DNA of 64,000 nt from Blattamonas nauphoetae (Eukaryota > Preaxostyla > Oxymonadida). This document shows, piece after piece, positions 22,771 through 33,540 of the stretch (positions are counted from its first letter, which is position 1; each line of letters opens with the position of its first letter). The notes under the pieces are model-generated. The model ran no database searches. It had not been told where the DNA came from and saw nothing but the letters and a program-made list of their open reading frames with translations. The stretch is from assembly GCA_033064195.1 (NCBI GenBank), contig JARBJD010000179.1, positions 88,520 through 152,519 on the forward strand. The letters are read 5' to 3'. A program made the position numbers and the translations under genes.

Positions 22771-24987
22771 TTAATGTCCTCCATCATCGCTTTCACTCTC
22801 AAACGCGGTAGACATTCCCAAGCCGAGTGATTGCGTGTCTGAAGGCGAGTTCTGAGGAAGGAATGAGATTGTTGCGGTGTCACTTGGGACACTTACACTG
22901 AACCGCGAGAGAGAAGCCGTGAAAGGAGAGGAAGAGAAGGGCGACGACGCGTTGAAGTGTCCAGTGTCGACAGCCTCAATCTCGTCAATCCCAACCAGTT
23001 CAAACGATCCCAACGTGTCGGTCTCGACCTCTTTGCCTGAGGGACGGAGTGTGGGGGACTGGCGAGGAGAAGGCGGGCGAGGAGTGGGTCGAGGCAGGGA
23101 GGAGGATGTGGCAGCGGAGAGGAGGGAGTGTGGGAAGGGAGGTGTGTTGAAGAGAAGCTGATGCGAATCTGTCGGCGAACAGTGCAGTTCCTCGAAGATC
23201 GGTTGCTTTGGTTCATGCGGTGGTGACTGGGTTGATTTCGGTGATTGTGCTGTAGGGACTGTCTGCTTCCCAGACGACGACTTGTGAAGCGAATGGAAGA
23301 TGGTTGGGATGCTCTGCTCAGCCTCCGAAGACTCTTCCGACGTGGCTGGCGATCGAGACATGATTTTGAGACTGATCAGGGGAGGTGTGCTGTCGGACAT
23401 TGTGCTCGGACTGCCAGCCTCAAACATGAAGCGCTGGGCAGAGAGGGAGTGGTTGATGCTGCGTGGCTGAGGAGTGGTGGAGGGGAACGGGGGCATCCAA
23501 CTAGTCGACGCCATCTGAAGAGAGAGGAAGGAGCGAGAGATCGACGCCGGTGAGTGTTGCGATGTTGAGAACAGCGGAGAGTCTGTCTGCCACGGCGACG
23601 ATCCCCGAATGTGCGAAGGCTGGGTTGGCGGAGAATCGATTGAGACTACAGTGGCCTTCTGTGCCTTCGACTCCTCCTCTTCCGCTCTCGACTTGACGAA
23701 GAACTCCCATTCCTCTTGCCTTTGCTGCTCGGCGTCGAGTCTCGTCTGCGCGTTTCGTTGTTTGAGGTCGACGAGAAGCTGCTCTTGAATCTCGCTTGTC
23801 TTCGAACACCACTTCTCCAGATCAGCTTCGAGGGTCCCATCTTCGTCCAACGCTTCGGAGACAGCGTCGCACAGCTCGAGGATGTACTCGTCTCGACACA
23901 GCCACTCCAACACGTCAACCATCCCCACTCCCTTCACCTCAGGAAGCTCGAGAAGGGTGTTGTGGGTGAAAGAGACTGTGCGAGTGTGGGAGTGGTTGTT
24001 GATTGTTTGGACTGTTGCTACAGAATGACAATCAAATCGAGCAAGACGCCATTCGACAAAATCAAGCATGATTTCTTCCTTCCCCTTGTCCTTCAGGTTA
24101 CCCACCCAGTTCTGTTCGACTCGTGCCATCTCTTCCCGAAAGCTCTGTTCCTCCAATCGCCGTTCTTCCATCCCTCCATCTCGATGGTCCGGACACGCTG
24201 GGCAAACTAAACGAGGAAGAAATGGGGATCTGTCCGAACAAAATAAGAATATGCTGGGTGAACACCGAGTTTGAGAAGAAAGAGAGGATTTGAGGGTGAC
24301 TCGTGGATACCAAATGGCACGCCAGTTCACACAGTTGCTGGAGGGGGACAGAAGAAAGAGGAAATGTCGGGATCGATTCATCTTCGAGATCTGCAACACC
24401 TGTTCTGTGTTTCCATGCGTTTAGGCAGTATGAGCAATCGGTACACGGATGAAGGGACACCAGATCACGCGAGGAGATCTCGTCTGAAGATGAGGGAATA
24501 CCCGCGAGTGAGAGTGTCAGGACTTCTTGGAGGGCGTGGTTGTCGGAAAGGTTGGGTTTTGGGCAAGGAAAGGCGACGTCTGTTTCGGTGGTGTTGGCGT
24601 GAGGGGCGTAGAAATCTGATCTGCCTTGTCATTCTCTCGCAAATATGAAAAGAATGGTTGGCTGTTCTGTTGACTGAATTGAGTGTCAGGTGGTCGAGTG
24701 TGATGGTGTCTTGTGTTAGCGTTGGCATCTGGGATTACGATGATCTTCGTGAGGACCCTTGTTAGTTTGGAGATAACGCCGTTGTCGACAAGTTCTGTGA
24801 CGACAGATTGGATTAAATTGTCTTCCTGTCCACGGCACATGATGCAGATTTCGTCGATCAAGAGGACTGCTCGCCTCCATCCGCCAAGACGGTCCAATTC
24901 CTGTTCATCAATCCGCTGAACAGACTCCGAGTTCTCAGAAAGCGACGAGAAGAAGGAGGATTTCCATGACATCATCTCGCTTGGCAA
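22771..24987 (-). pseudogene. Captured host-type gene (helical plus Ser/Pro-rich protein)
   Basis: The 5' part (24987-24700) encodes LDRLGGWRRAVLLIDEICIM and NLIQSVVTELVDNGVISKLT, helical and ARM-like in feel. A middle block (24370-24250) gives LQQLCELACHLVSTSHPQIL. The long 3' frame (24240-22771) reads a charged helix (EEQSFREEMARVEQNW), ELCDAVSEALDEDGTLEADL and a long Ser/Pro-rich tail ending SESDDGGH. The parts lie in different frames; short introns probably join them, but I could not place every boundary. A phosphatase regulatory-subunit relation crossed my mind from the 5' part but is not supported. It lies wholly inside the inverted-repeat element, so it is either a captured gene copy or a passenger gene. 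Confidence 0.5.
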
Positions 24988-26207
24988 TTGAGACCAGGAA
25001 CGATTGGACGAGGGCGATAGATGCCTGGAAGAGAGTTTGCGTTTTCGGACACTATTCGTCCAGAATCAGCTGTCGACAGCTTCAAAATCGATGTAGATCT
25101 GCTGGTCATGTTCAGAAGGGTGATTGACTGTGTACCACCATCCATCTTCAACAGCGAGGGGTGTATGGTCTTTTCCTTGGAACCACCACTCGCAAAGCCA
25201 AAGGTGCATGTCATGAAGACCGCATTTGTTCGAACAAGCGTGTCCTTAACGATGTCTGTGTCTCCGCCTCGTCTCCTCATCCTTTGCACTCCCTCTTGTA
25301 TATTCTTCGTGTTTTTCCGGCTTTTCTCATATCTGCAATGTCTCTTTGCACTGGGCAGGGAGGACAACGCGTTTGGGCCATAGTTGGTTACTCCTCACGC
25401 CTTCAGCTTCTTTCCTGGTCTGACCTCATTATGTTGTCCACAGCCTTGTAATTATGTTTATCTTTGGTTTTTGGTTTCATCTTTCAGCCTTTGTTCTTCA
25501 ACAGTCTTTCTCAGTCCTCGTTCACTCTCCTCCGAATTTGCATCTTTTAGATGCCCCTTTCTCGCTCCTTCTCGCACATTTCTTCCTGCGTCATCATTTC
25601 CTGTCATCCTGGTTTCATTGTTCTTCTTTCAAGCGGGGTGTAATGTTCAGCCATGTGCGGAGGAGACTGGTTCCAGATCAAAATCGATTGAGGTGTGGAG
25701 GAAACGAGAGTGTCATCAGGATTAAGAAAGATGGGAAGGTAATGACCAGAATAATGATGAGATGCTGATGATGAAGTCAAGAGAGATATTCGAAGAAGAG
25801 AAGGGCATACGATTGGTGAGTGAACCGTCGATTCTGATTGGAGATCCTGGAGGATGGATGAGGAGATCAGTGAGAGTGAACTTGGAGACATGAGGAGAGA
25901 GGATATCTGGTGAAATTGAATCCAGAATTTTACAGGGGCATTGGCAAACGCTGGTTGCTGGTGGAATTCAGTAGTGGAAACGATGATGATGAAAAGGAGT
26001 ATGGAAAAGGAATGGGAGAACAAACACTTGCTGGGGAGCATCCAGCCAGGTGCAGTTATTCGTTGTGCAGGCGATGAGACTTGATCAACCCAGGTTCTGA
26101 TCGAGATTTGAATCAACTGATGCAATAATGCTGTTAAGTGAAGTGAAAAGCCCAAAAACAGGATATGATGTCTATATTTAGGTTTGAGAAGATTAAAATG
26201 TGATTCA
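24988..26207. other. Right interior of the Pack-MULE-like element
   Basis: The plus strand has a readable stretch at 25021-25200 (FKIDVDLLVMFRRVIDCVPP, FNSEGCMVFSLEPP) and another near 25630-25740. Both could be exon fragments of a further captured gene. Neither is complete or recognised. The rest is T/C-rich on the plus strand, as introns would be. Confidence 0.35.
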
Positions 26208-26320
26208 AAGTCGAAATGAACCAAAACAAGAGAGATCTGCGTGTAGACTTCGAGATCTGCGCCTAGACCGATCTGCAGATCTGCGCCTAGACTTTTTCGG
26301 ATCTGAGTCTAGACCTACCC
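26208..26320 (-). repeat. Right terminal inverted repeat of the Pack-MULE-like element
   Basis: It is the inverted partner of 22468-22580. The outermost base is 26320, directly before the second CAACATTCC copy at 26321-26329. Confidence 0.9.
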
Positions 26321-26449
26321 CAACATTCCTATCCCCTTCCGATTCGTTGTTCGTTTCTACGATCAGAACGATTCCGTTGAGATTGAGTCGGTGGAAGTTG
26401 TGAAAGCGCCGCTGATGGTTGGAGGGTCGATTGAAGTGAAGATGGACTG

Positions 26450-26772
26450 AATGGTCGGAATGGACTGATCGAAGTGATTGTTGCTCAACATCGTTTTGTC
26501 TGCTTGATTCATCCGCCTCTCGAAGTATTCAAGATTCTGGTCAATGACTTATTGAGTCCTTCTTCATTTTAAGGTCATTTCATCATGGAATCGTCTTCAG
26601 TCACTTCTTCTTTCAACCTGGAAACCCAACCTCGATATTCCATTGAAAAACACGTTATTCACGTTTGATGAAACACATTTTCAGTTCTTCGGCTCTTTAA
26701 CCTCAGCTGATCATTGAATACCTGTTTTCTCCGGCAAACTCGAATAACACCAAACAAAGGGCTTGATCCGAA
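26450..26772. other. Intergenic, no feature seen
   Basis: This is about 320 bp between the end of the split ARM/coiled-coil gene and the start of the decayed receptor-like gene. No motif or gene is recognised. Confidence 0.5.
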
Positions 26773-28291
26773 ATGTTTTGTTTCTTTCTCTTTTTGTGTG
26801 TCACCACCCATCCCTCGCAACATCTCAAGGATATCATATCTCTCCCTTCCTCTGTCACTCCGCTGCACAATGCACCGATATACCTGAATCACTCGACACT
26901 GATTTCGGATTCATTTTCTTTCGTGGAACAAAATCAAGAACTGATTGCTTCCGGATCAACAGTCATCATAAATGACATGAATGATACCTCGCCTTTTGTG
27001 CTCCAATTTCTGAACTCCACCATGTCGTTCACATCGATTGATTTCTGGACCCAGAATCAACTGTTCCACGGGTCAGAATCGACGGTGTTGGTTTCGAAGG
27101 CTCAAATCGCCACAACATCGCCTGAGCATCTAGTTGTGTCGAACTCTGCCACATTTTCGTTTAAACTGTGTGCTTTCTCGATCGAATCGCCAAACTCAGT
27201 GACCACAGGCCTGCTGAAGACAGAAGACAAGTGGAGTGGACTGCAGGTGATTTCGAGCCGACTGACAAATGTGACGATGTCGCACGAATCGTGCCTGACT
27301 GGAGACGCGTTGACGCGTTCTGTTGAAATGATCTCGTCGCAAGTTTTGAATCTGTCGACCACCACACCCACCACAGCCTTCAGTTCCGCCCCGTCGATCT
27401 CTGCGCATGGAACATCGTCGGTTGTTGGGTCAGACTGGGTCGACACCTCAAACGCGTTTTATGGCCAAATCGTGGGCGACCTGAACGGCCACTCGAACAT
27501 GTTCTTCATCAACAACACTCACATCCGCAGCATTCGTGTGAGAATGTGAAAGTGGTTGGGCCAACTGGGGCAGAGATGCCGATGTTGGTCAGCAAGCGAG
27601 ACACGCTCTACAACAGACTCCACAAAAACACAGACCTTCCCAAGATCGACAAGCGGACGGTTCAGATGAATGTTGTGAAGGGAATCCAGGCACTCGCGTC
27701 GGCCGCACATTTCGATGCTCTTCTGAAGATGATGTCTCCACACAGCATCCAACTTGTTAAAGATGATGAAGTCGTGTTCCGAATTGACAACCCAATGACT
27801 GCTGGCGCAAGTCAAAACAAAACTCACACCGGGCCAAGCAATGCACCAGCAGATAATTTGGGGGGAAACGAGGGGGAGAGATGGCAAGCACCGGAAACGA
27901 GACTTGATCACCACGAATCGAACACAGCCACACCCAACAAGTCGACCCCAACACAAGCGGCAGTTTTTAGTCTTGGCCTGATCCTGCAGGAGATTGAGAC
28001 TGGAATGGTTCCATTTGGAGAGCTGGATGCGCAGAATGCTCAACGCCAATTGGGGACTGGACTCATTCCTCCGATGATCGGGATGAAGACGAGGAGTTCA
28101 TTGAGATGATCCAGCTCTGCCTCCGACTCCAACCTGAAGAAAGGCCATCTTTGAAGGAGTTGGATGATTTCTTCACAAAACGGAATGGGAAGGAGAAGAA
28201 GAACCTCCCAGAAGTGAAAGCGGAAAACCAGAAAGCTCGGACAGAGAACAAAGAGGAGACGATCGCAAACTTTGTTGGGGAAGTGTTTTGA
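26773..28291 (+). pseudogene. Shortened receptor-family gene: beta-helix start joined to kinase-like tail
   Basis: The ATG at 26773 starts a signal peptide (CFFLFLCVTTHPS) and about 255 residues like the N-terminal ectodomain of the family. The frame ends at 27549. From 27546 a second frame begins directly in the kinase-like tail: SKRDTLYNRLHKNTDL, ERWQAPET (APE-like), FSLGLILQEIETGMVPFGEL. A third frame from about 28080 gives EMIQLCLRLQPEERPSLKEL and a Lys/Glu-rich end. Compared with the intact gene at 5619-10841, roughly a thousand residues including the transmembrane helix are missing at the 27545 junction. At least two frame changes make it a pseudogene. The kinase-like part also lacks visible catalytic motifs. 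Confidence 0.7.
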
Positions 28292-29498
28292 CCTACGGCA
28301 AGATCATCGCACGTCACAATGAATCACCACACTCATGTCACAATCTCAGAAGTTGCAGTTCGCTCATCATTTTCATCTCACTTTCATCATTCCACAACAC
28401 AGACTCTCTTCTGACGATTTCTCTAAGCCACCGTCTTCATTCAACACAAACGAGTTCTCTCAACCAGACATTACTCCCCTCTCACGTCACCCAAATCACA
28501 ACAACATCACACATCTTCATTCGCAGAACCTCCCATTCTTCTCCAACGTGCATCGAACACGCCAAAGAAGAGATTTCACACTTCACAACATCTCTTCACT
28601 TGCACGTCAAGGAATTTAAGATTCCGTCGTCTTCTGAACCTGGTCTCGTGCCACACATCTGCCCACTATCCCTCCACCAGCCCATCCACGTCACCAAAAC
28701 CACACTATTTCAGACTGGTGGAGACACCCTGTGTTTCCATCGTTATTCTCGACTTCACGTCACAGATCCTGAACACTCCACAGACTCACACACGCTAACC
28801 CTCGCCCATTAAATGATCTCCTCAGACGACTCTGAAGTGCTCGAATCGCGTTTCATGAGGGAAGGACGAAATCCTGGTTCTTGTGATGAGCTGTGTTCAC
28901 ACCATTCGCCATGGCAATGTCCCTCTTTGTTCAGGTCAAGATGCTCCGTTTCTTCTTTCCTCCTGTCAGAATTCTTCTGCCGCTTAACGCTCTGTCAATA
29001 TTTCTCGTTCAGTTGCGATCACTTCACAATCAGGTCACTATTCACACGCCAAATCACCCGCTTCTCATATCTGGCTTTCATCGCCGCCCATTTCATTCTC
29101 ATGACACCCAATACACACCTCATTCACACTCGGGACAATCTGAATCCGTCGTGTTCTGCTTCGTCTGCGCTGAGCGAATCTTTCGACTTGTTTCTACGGA
29201 TTGTCTTCTTTCATTTTGCAACAAGCTCACTTCTCAGCCATTTCGCTTCAAATCATATCACAAATTTCGCTTCCTAACATGTCACAACTTTCACTTCGAA
29301 TCAAATTGATCGTCACTATGAATCTTTTTTCAACACAATGGTTTTGAACCCGGAGGTTTGCTTGTTCGTAACTCGTCGCATTGATGGACCGATGAAACAA
29401 AACAGTGTGAAACGAACTCTTCAAACATAGAAAGAGTCAATCACCACAAAAAACCAACCCAGAACAAAAATAAAGTGAAAGAACACGATGCTCATCCA
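28292..29498. other. Intergenic, no gene supported
   Basis: This is about 1.2 kb between convergent genes. It is rich in CA- and TC-type short runs with several open frames of low complexity and no domain motif. I do not support any of them as genes. Confidence 0.5.
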
Positions 29499-31493
29499 TC
29501 ATTGGAGAGGGAAGGGCGGAGGGAGGGAGGCTGGTGCAGGTTGTGTGTCGCTCTCTCCGCTCGCGACGCCACTCCCGTGCGGGACACTGTCAGGAGCAAG
29601 TGGTGTGTCACACTGCCCATCTGTCGCAATCAGCAAAGTCGGCACGGGGAGAGGCTGAGGAGGAGAGTACGATGCGGGGTGAGGATGGGCGGGCGAAGGT
29701 AGGCTTTGTTGCTCACTGGCTTCCTTTAGCGACGAGGGCTGGTTCTCTGTCTCCGCAACTCGATCTTCTTCTCGGTTCATCCTGGTCTCTCTGTACAGCT
29801 GTCTGCTCGCTTCGTTTCTGTGCACTCTGCCTTCGATCCCTCCCACATCCATCGAAGCACGTGCCATCTCTTCTCTCTTTCTTCTCTGCCTCTCATCCTT
29901 AATCTGTGCATTCCTTATTTCTTCATCTCTCTCCTTCTTCTTTTTGTACTTCTTCGAACACATAATTATGAGACCGACGCACACCCAGAAGACCACAAAA
30001 GCTAAGACACAGCTTCCGAAAATGGTAATCAGCACGAGCCAGTCAGGGAACTCCCAATCAGGCCGAAGAGGGTTGACCCAGTTGATGTGCGTGTTTGTCG
30101 GAAGGAGAGACACTTTCGGTGTGGCCGACGTGCTCCAACACGTTTTCAAGTCCTTCTTTCGAAGCGGCGTGCCTGCGCTGGGAAGCGATGTCACGACAAC
30201 ATCGTTCCCAATCATCGACGACGCCTCGTTCTGCTTGAAGTCCACACGGGAGAATGAAAGAGAGGCATTCCTCTCCACAACCAGTGCCATCCCGCCTCCG
30301 CTCTCGCCCGAAGAGCAGTTCGCCAATGTCACCCAAATCGCCGAAAACGACGCCAGCCCAGCCACAAACAGCGATCCGCCTTGTCCACCCGCCGAGCAGC
30401 ACACACTCGTGCTGTTGCTGTCTGTGAATGTCGAGTGGCTTCCAGTCGAACACAGAAACCCTCCCCTCCCTCCCGCCGAGCAGTTTGTGGCAGAGCAGTT
30501 CTCAATCTCAATCTGAGCCTGCGACGATGTCCAGACGCAGCCGCCGTCTTCAGAGGCAGTGCAGTGAGCAAAGGAGGACGAGTTCAGTGTGATGGTCGTG
30601 TGTGGGTTGCACAGAAAGAGGAACGAGCCGTTTGGTTGGAACGGCGTCGTTCGCGCCCCCTCAATCGAGCACAAGTTCACCCACACTTCGCTCCTTTCCG
30701 CAAACACAGCATTCTCCCAGAAACGCACTGCATTCGAACAGTTTGTCATTGTCACCAGTTCCAGCTTCAGGATGTCGGCTTGCAGTCCGAACACAATCGT
30801 TCCACACAACGGACCAGCCACATCATGCAGTGCGGTTCCAATAATCTCTATTCGACGAGATGGTACTCCAGAGATTGGTGCAAGTGGCAGAGGAGATTGT
30901 TCAAGGACGGTGATGTTCAGAAACGAGCAGTTCGAGACGGTGATGGTTTCGACGTCGGTTCTGCCAATAATCGGAGTCGGGGAGATCAGTATGGCATTTG
31001 CAAACATGCACGATGACAACGAGATGCAGAGGTGCGGATTGTCGATGCCTCCAATCGTCGATATCAACGAGGTGCTGAAGGTCACAAACCCCAGCGAGAT
31101 TGACGACATGGTGAGTGTGCTCCGTTCTCCAACAACAATCGACTGGCAAAGATCCGACGTGGAATACACGCAGTGATCGAGGGACATCACGGAGTCATTC
31201 TCTGCTTTAGCAAACGATGAGAAACGAGACGGCTTGATTGTGAGAGTATTCAGTTTCAACGTCGAATTGTTGAGAGCAAATGCTGATAGAGACTCCGTTT
31301 CAAGATCCAGTAGAGCCGATGAGGTCTCTCCAACAAGGATCACAGCGCGAGATTTCAGCAAAACTTCACTCGCACGGTACACGTCCGACAACCCGACATA
31401 GAAAGACTGTTGGGGATGCAGATCGATGATATCTTGCAGATCGGTCATTTGAGGTGTGAGCAGGGAGATGATGAGGATGAATGAATGTGTCAT
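29499..31493 (-). CDS. Single-pass beta-helix surface protein with charged cytoplasmic tail
   Basis: An intact frame of 664 residues. Residues 1-15 (MTHSFILIISLLTPQ) look like a signal peptide. The ectodomain (about 20-475) has pectin-lyase-like beta-helix features with repeated Cys-Ser-Gly-Gly turns (EDGGCVWTS, GGRGGFLCSTGS, GGQGGSLFVAG, SGESGGGMALV). One transmembrane helix lies at about 481-508 (WLVLITIFGSCVLAFVVFW), followed by a strongly basic stretch SKKYKKKKERDEE, a charged helix and a Pro-rich end. Unlike its neighbour at 5619-10841 it has no kinase-like tail. I infer a cell-surface protein; the ligand is unknown. The start was chosen because the signal peptide follows it directly. 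Confidence 0.8.
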   Translation of the reverse strand: MTHSFILIISLLTPQMTDLQDIIDLHPQQSFYVGLSDVYRASEVLLKSRAVILVGETSSALLDLETESLSAFALNNSTLKLNTLTIKPSRFSSFAKAENDSVMSLDHCVYSTSDLCQSIVVGERSTLTMSSISLGFVTFSTSLISTIGGIDNPHLCISLSSCMFANAILISPTPIIGRTDVETITVSNCSFLNITVLEQSPLPLAPISGVPSRRIEIIGTALHDVAGPLCGTIVFGLQADILKLELVTMTNCSNAVRFWENAVFAERSEVWVNLCSIEGARTTPFQPNGSFLFLCNPHTTITLNSSSFAHCTASEDGGCVWTSSQAQIEIENCSATNCSAGGRGGFLCSTGSHSTFTDSNSTSVCCSAGGQGGSLFVAGLASFSAIWVTLANCSSGESGGGMALVVERNASLSFSRVDFKQNEASSMIGNDVVVTSLPSAGTPLRKKDLKTCWSTSATPKVSLLPTNTHINWVNPLRPDWEFPDWLVLITIFGSCVLAFVVFWVCVGLIIMCSKKYKKKKERDEEIRNAQIKDERQRRKREEMARASMDVGGIEGRVHRNEASRQLYRETRMNREEDRVAETENQPSSLKEASEQQSLPSPAHPHPASYSPPQPLPVPTLLIATDGQCDTPLAPDSVPHGSGVASGESDTQPAPASLPPPFPLQ

Positions 31494-31781
31494 GAGTTCT
31501 TGATTTTTACATGTGGACCGATCTGATTTAACTGCCCTTTTTCAGATTAAATCCTCCAGCTGTTCAGGAGAATACAATGAAGATTATCGGAATGTTTCGT
31601 TCAAAAGATCAACTCATCCAAAATCTACTTCATATCTCAGACGAAGATCGATCACTGGATATGGGTGATTCTTACCGATCAGTGATCCAAGGATCCAGGG
31701 AACTTTCACCTCACACACTATTAAGGGTGATAGTATTCCCAACTTCATCAATTCTATTGTTTTCTTCATCAATCTTTTTTC
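31494..31781. other. Region upstream of the pogo-like transposase
   Basis: It separates the start of the beta-helix gene from the transposase ATG. The left end of the transposon should lie here, but I could not identify a matching inverted end. Confidence 0.35.
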
Positions 31782-33483
31782 ATGGCAAATAGAGTCAGGA
31801 TAACTCGGTTTCGATCGTTTTTAGAAGACTTTCTGCAAGAACAGGTGCTCGATCAACTAATCCAAGACCTCGAACAAAAAACAGCAATGAACAGAGCACA
31901 AAGAGTGAGGTGATTCGAATGATAGATAAAACACATCCAACTTCATCTCCCAATTCCACAAAAAATCAAGGCAGCTGCACTCGATGTTCCTCCTAATTCA
32001 TTCTCAAAAGCAAAAAGATACAATCCAGATCATCTGGAGATTGGGCATCCACTCATGAAATTAACAATGGCTCAGGAAAATGAGCTGGTGACTGCAATTG
32101 TGGAAGCTTCAAAGACTGGTGAACCCTGGATGATGGGAGATCTCCAGGCATCTGAGTAGTCCCATCAAAATAGGTAAAACTGGGATCAATTGATGTCAGT
32201 GCCTAAATTTGGACTGAGATCAAATTTCAACTCTTTTCCTTTGAGATTTTCTCATTATCACTTCATTAATCATGTTCAATTCACTTCTTGTTTTCACATA
32301 ATGCTCTTCAATATTTCAGACAGCTCTTATTTCCCAAAAACACGCACGATCACAATCACCAACACTTCTTTTTTCGATGTATTCCCTTCATTGACTTTAG
32401 TCAGTGAGAAAAAACCATCAAAGAAGACATAATAACGCATTATCGACTTGTTTTTATAATTATTGTTGTAGAACAAACTGAAACAGCAGCACCCAAAGTT
32501 TGCATTTTCATGATCTATGAAGTGACCATTTTCCTTTTTACTTTTTTTTCCATTCAAATATCATATATAAGAAGACTTTTTTGAAATGAAAGAAACGAAA
32601 TGGTATTGTAGGTATTTGGTGGGATCAGATCCGACTGGGATCACTGGGATCAAATCAGAAGCCTGGAGATCTCCCAAGAAAAGTGAAAGAAAAATATGGA
32701 ATTGAAGTTAGCAGAGAATGGAAAACTGGGTTTATGGCACGTCATTCTGAGTTTGTCGAAACCACCAAAAAATTTTCTCCAAGGGCTGTGGAAAGAATGA
32801 GGGTTGATCCACAGATGGTGATGGACTATGAAAAGGATTTAAGAAAAGAACTACAAAAATACCACCCACGATTTATCTTCCAGACTGATGAGTCTCAGTA
32901 CCATCAGTATGAAGACGTCTATGACCGCATCTTCATCGTTCCAGCTGGAGAGACAAACGGAAAACATATACCAGTTGCTAGAAGTGAGAAGACCATCACA
33001 CTTCTCCCATTAATATGTCTGGACGGATCAACATGCAATACCAGTCAATGGGTGGATTCTGCAATCTTTCGTGACTTTTTCGAAGTTGTTTTGGTTCATG
33101 AGATACAAAGAAAAAGAAACGCATGTCAAAACAACGATATAGGGGCACTTCTAATCTTAGATGGCTGTAAAATTCATACCACTGAATCAATTCGCTCTTT
33201 TGTTGCTGATCATGGGGTTGATCTATACGCCTTTCCTCCTAACGCGACCTACCTCCTTCAGCCCTTGGATCTAGGTATATTTGCCCGCTGGAAACAGATT
33301 ATCGCCGATAATCGACGACTTTCAACATCTGATTCTTTTGCCAAAATATTAGCCCATATTGTCTCAGCGTATCACCAGTGTTCCGGATCAGTTCAAGTAA
33401 CCGCAGCCTGGAAGGCTGGAGGGATCATTATGCTTCGTGAATCTCATGGTTTCGTGGCCCGAACGGACCAAAACAAAATTTAA
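31782..33483 (+). pseudogene. Pogo/Tigger-like transposase split by a MITE
   Basis: Exon 1 is 31782-31904, followed by a 66-nt GT-AG intron (31905-31970). Coding runs 31971-32144, is interrupted by a 521-bp hAT-like MITE (32145-32665), and resumes at 32674 to the stop at 33483. Phases agree throughout; without the MITE the protein would be 368 residues. The N-terminal half is basic and helical (HTH-like). The catalytic part has FQTDESQY, LLILDGCKIHTT and FPPNATYLLQPLDLGIF, the DDE_1 blocks. Because the MITE is the only interruption, the transposase was silenced recently or the insertion is polymorphic. The transposon's own inverted ends were not located. Confidence 0.8.
32145..32665. mobile_element. 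hAT-like MITE
   Basis: It is 521 bp with no coding capacity. The ends are inverted CAGGCATCTGA and CAGGCTTCTGA. The flanks are perfect 8-bp duplications GAGATCTC at 32137-32144 and 32666-32673. CAGG-type ends with 8-bp target duplications are typical of hAT elements. Subterminal TGGGATCA-type repeats near both ends (32190-32200, 32610-32650) are also typical. The interior is A/T-rich. Confidence 0.8.
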
Positions 33484-33540
33484 GAAATCTACGAAAAGAT
33501 ATCAAACGATAGAAAGCAAATCATTAATAGTGGAATAAAA

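Larger units (their letters stand above)
22468..26320. mobile_element. Pack-MULE-like element with captured coding sequence
   Basis: The element is 3853 bp long. Its ends are inverted repeats of 113 bp (22468-22580 and 26208-26320) with about four mismatches, both starting GGGTA and containing repeated GTCTAG and GCAGATCT blocks. The flanks are a perfect 9-bp direct duplication, CAACATTCC, at 22459-22467 and 26321-26329. Long inverted ends plus 9-bp duplications are the signature of the Mutator (MULE) superfamily. No MULE transposase is seen inside. Instead the interior holds host-type coding sequence (22771-24987 minus) and exon-like pieces, so it fits a non-autonomous gene-capturing Pack-MULE. 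It sits in the last exon of an ARM/coiled-coil gene. High end identity suggests a fairly recent insertion. Confidence 0.8.
20369..26449 (+). pseudogene. ARM-like/coiled-coil protein gene split by a transposon
   Basis: Phase-consistent exons: 20369-20465, 20641-20747, 20864-20965, 21034-21077 and 21181-22467; the coding continues after the insertion at 26330-26449. The N-terminal exons encode ARM-like helices (SSLVLLIVNGVELGRRH, NEDVEIQNGATQAIG). From about 21340 a long charged coiled coil follows (KREEDRNRENEEKLKREL). The C-terminal domain has AIEWFDKSAFTLSGSVFTLN, LLSAEFGPVVVRYSFIVR and, after the insertion, IPFRFVVRFYDQNDSVEIES ending VGGSIEVKMD. The insertion with its 9-bp duplication cuts the last 40 codons; without it the frame is continuous. 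A first exon upstream of 20369 was not found. The family is common in oxymonads, to my recollection, with unknown role. A recent allele or somatic variant without the insertion would be functional. Confidence 0.65.

Noticed and set aside
24517-24987. Identification as a PP4 regulatory subunit 3 (SMEK) fragment
   Set aside because: Only a vague helical similarity over about 50 residues; not enough to name the family.
22468-26320. Pack-MULE-like element acting as an intron (introner-like), because its left end starts GGGTAAGT
   Set aside because: Possible acceptors at the right end put the downstream exon out of frame, so splicing would not restore the protein.
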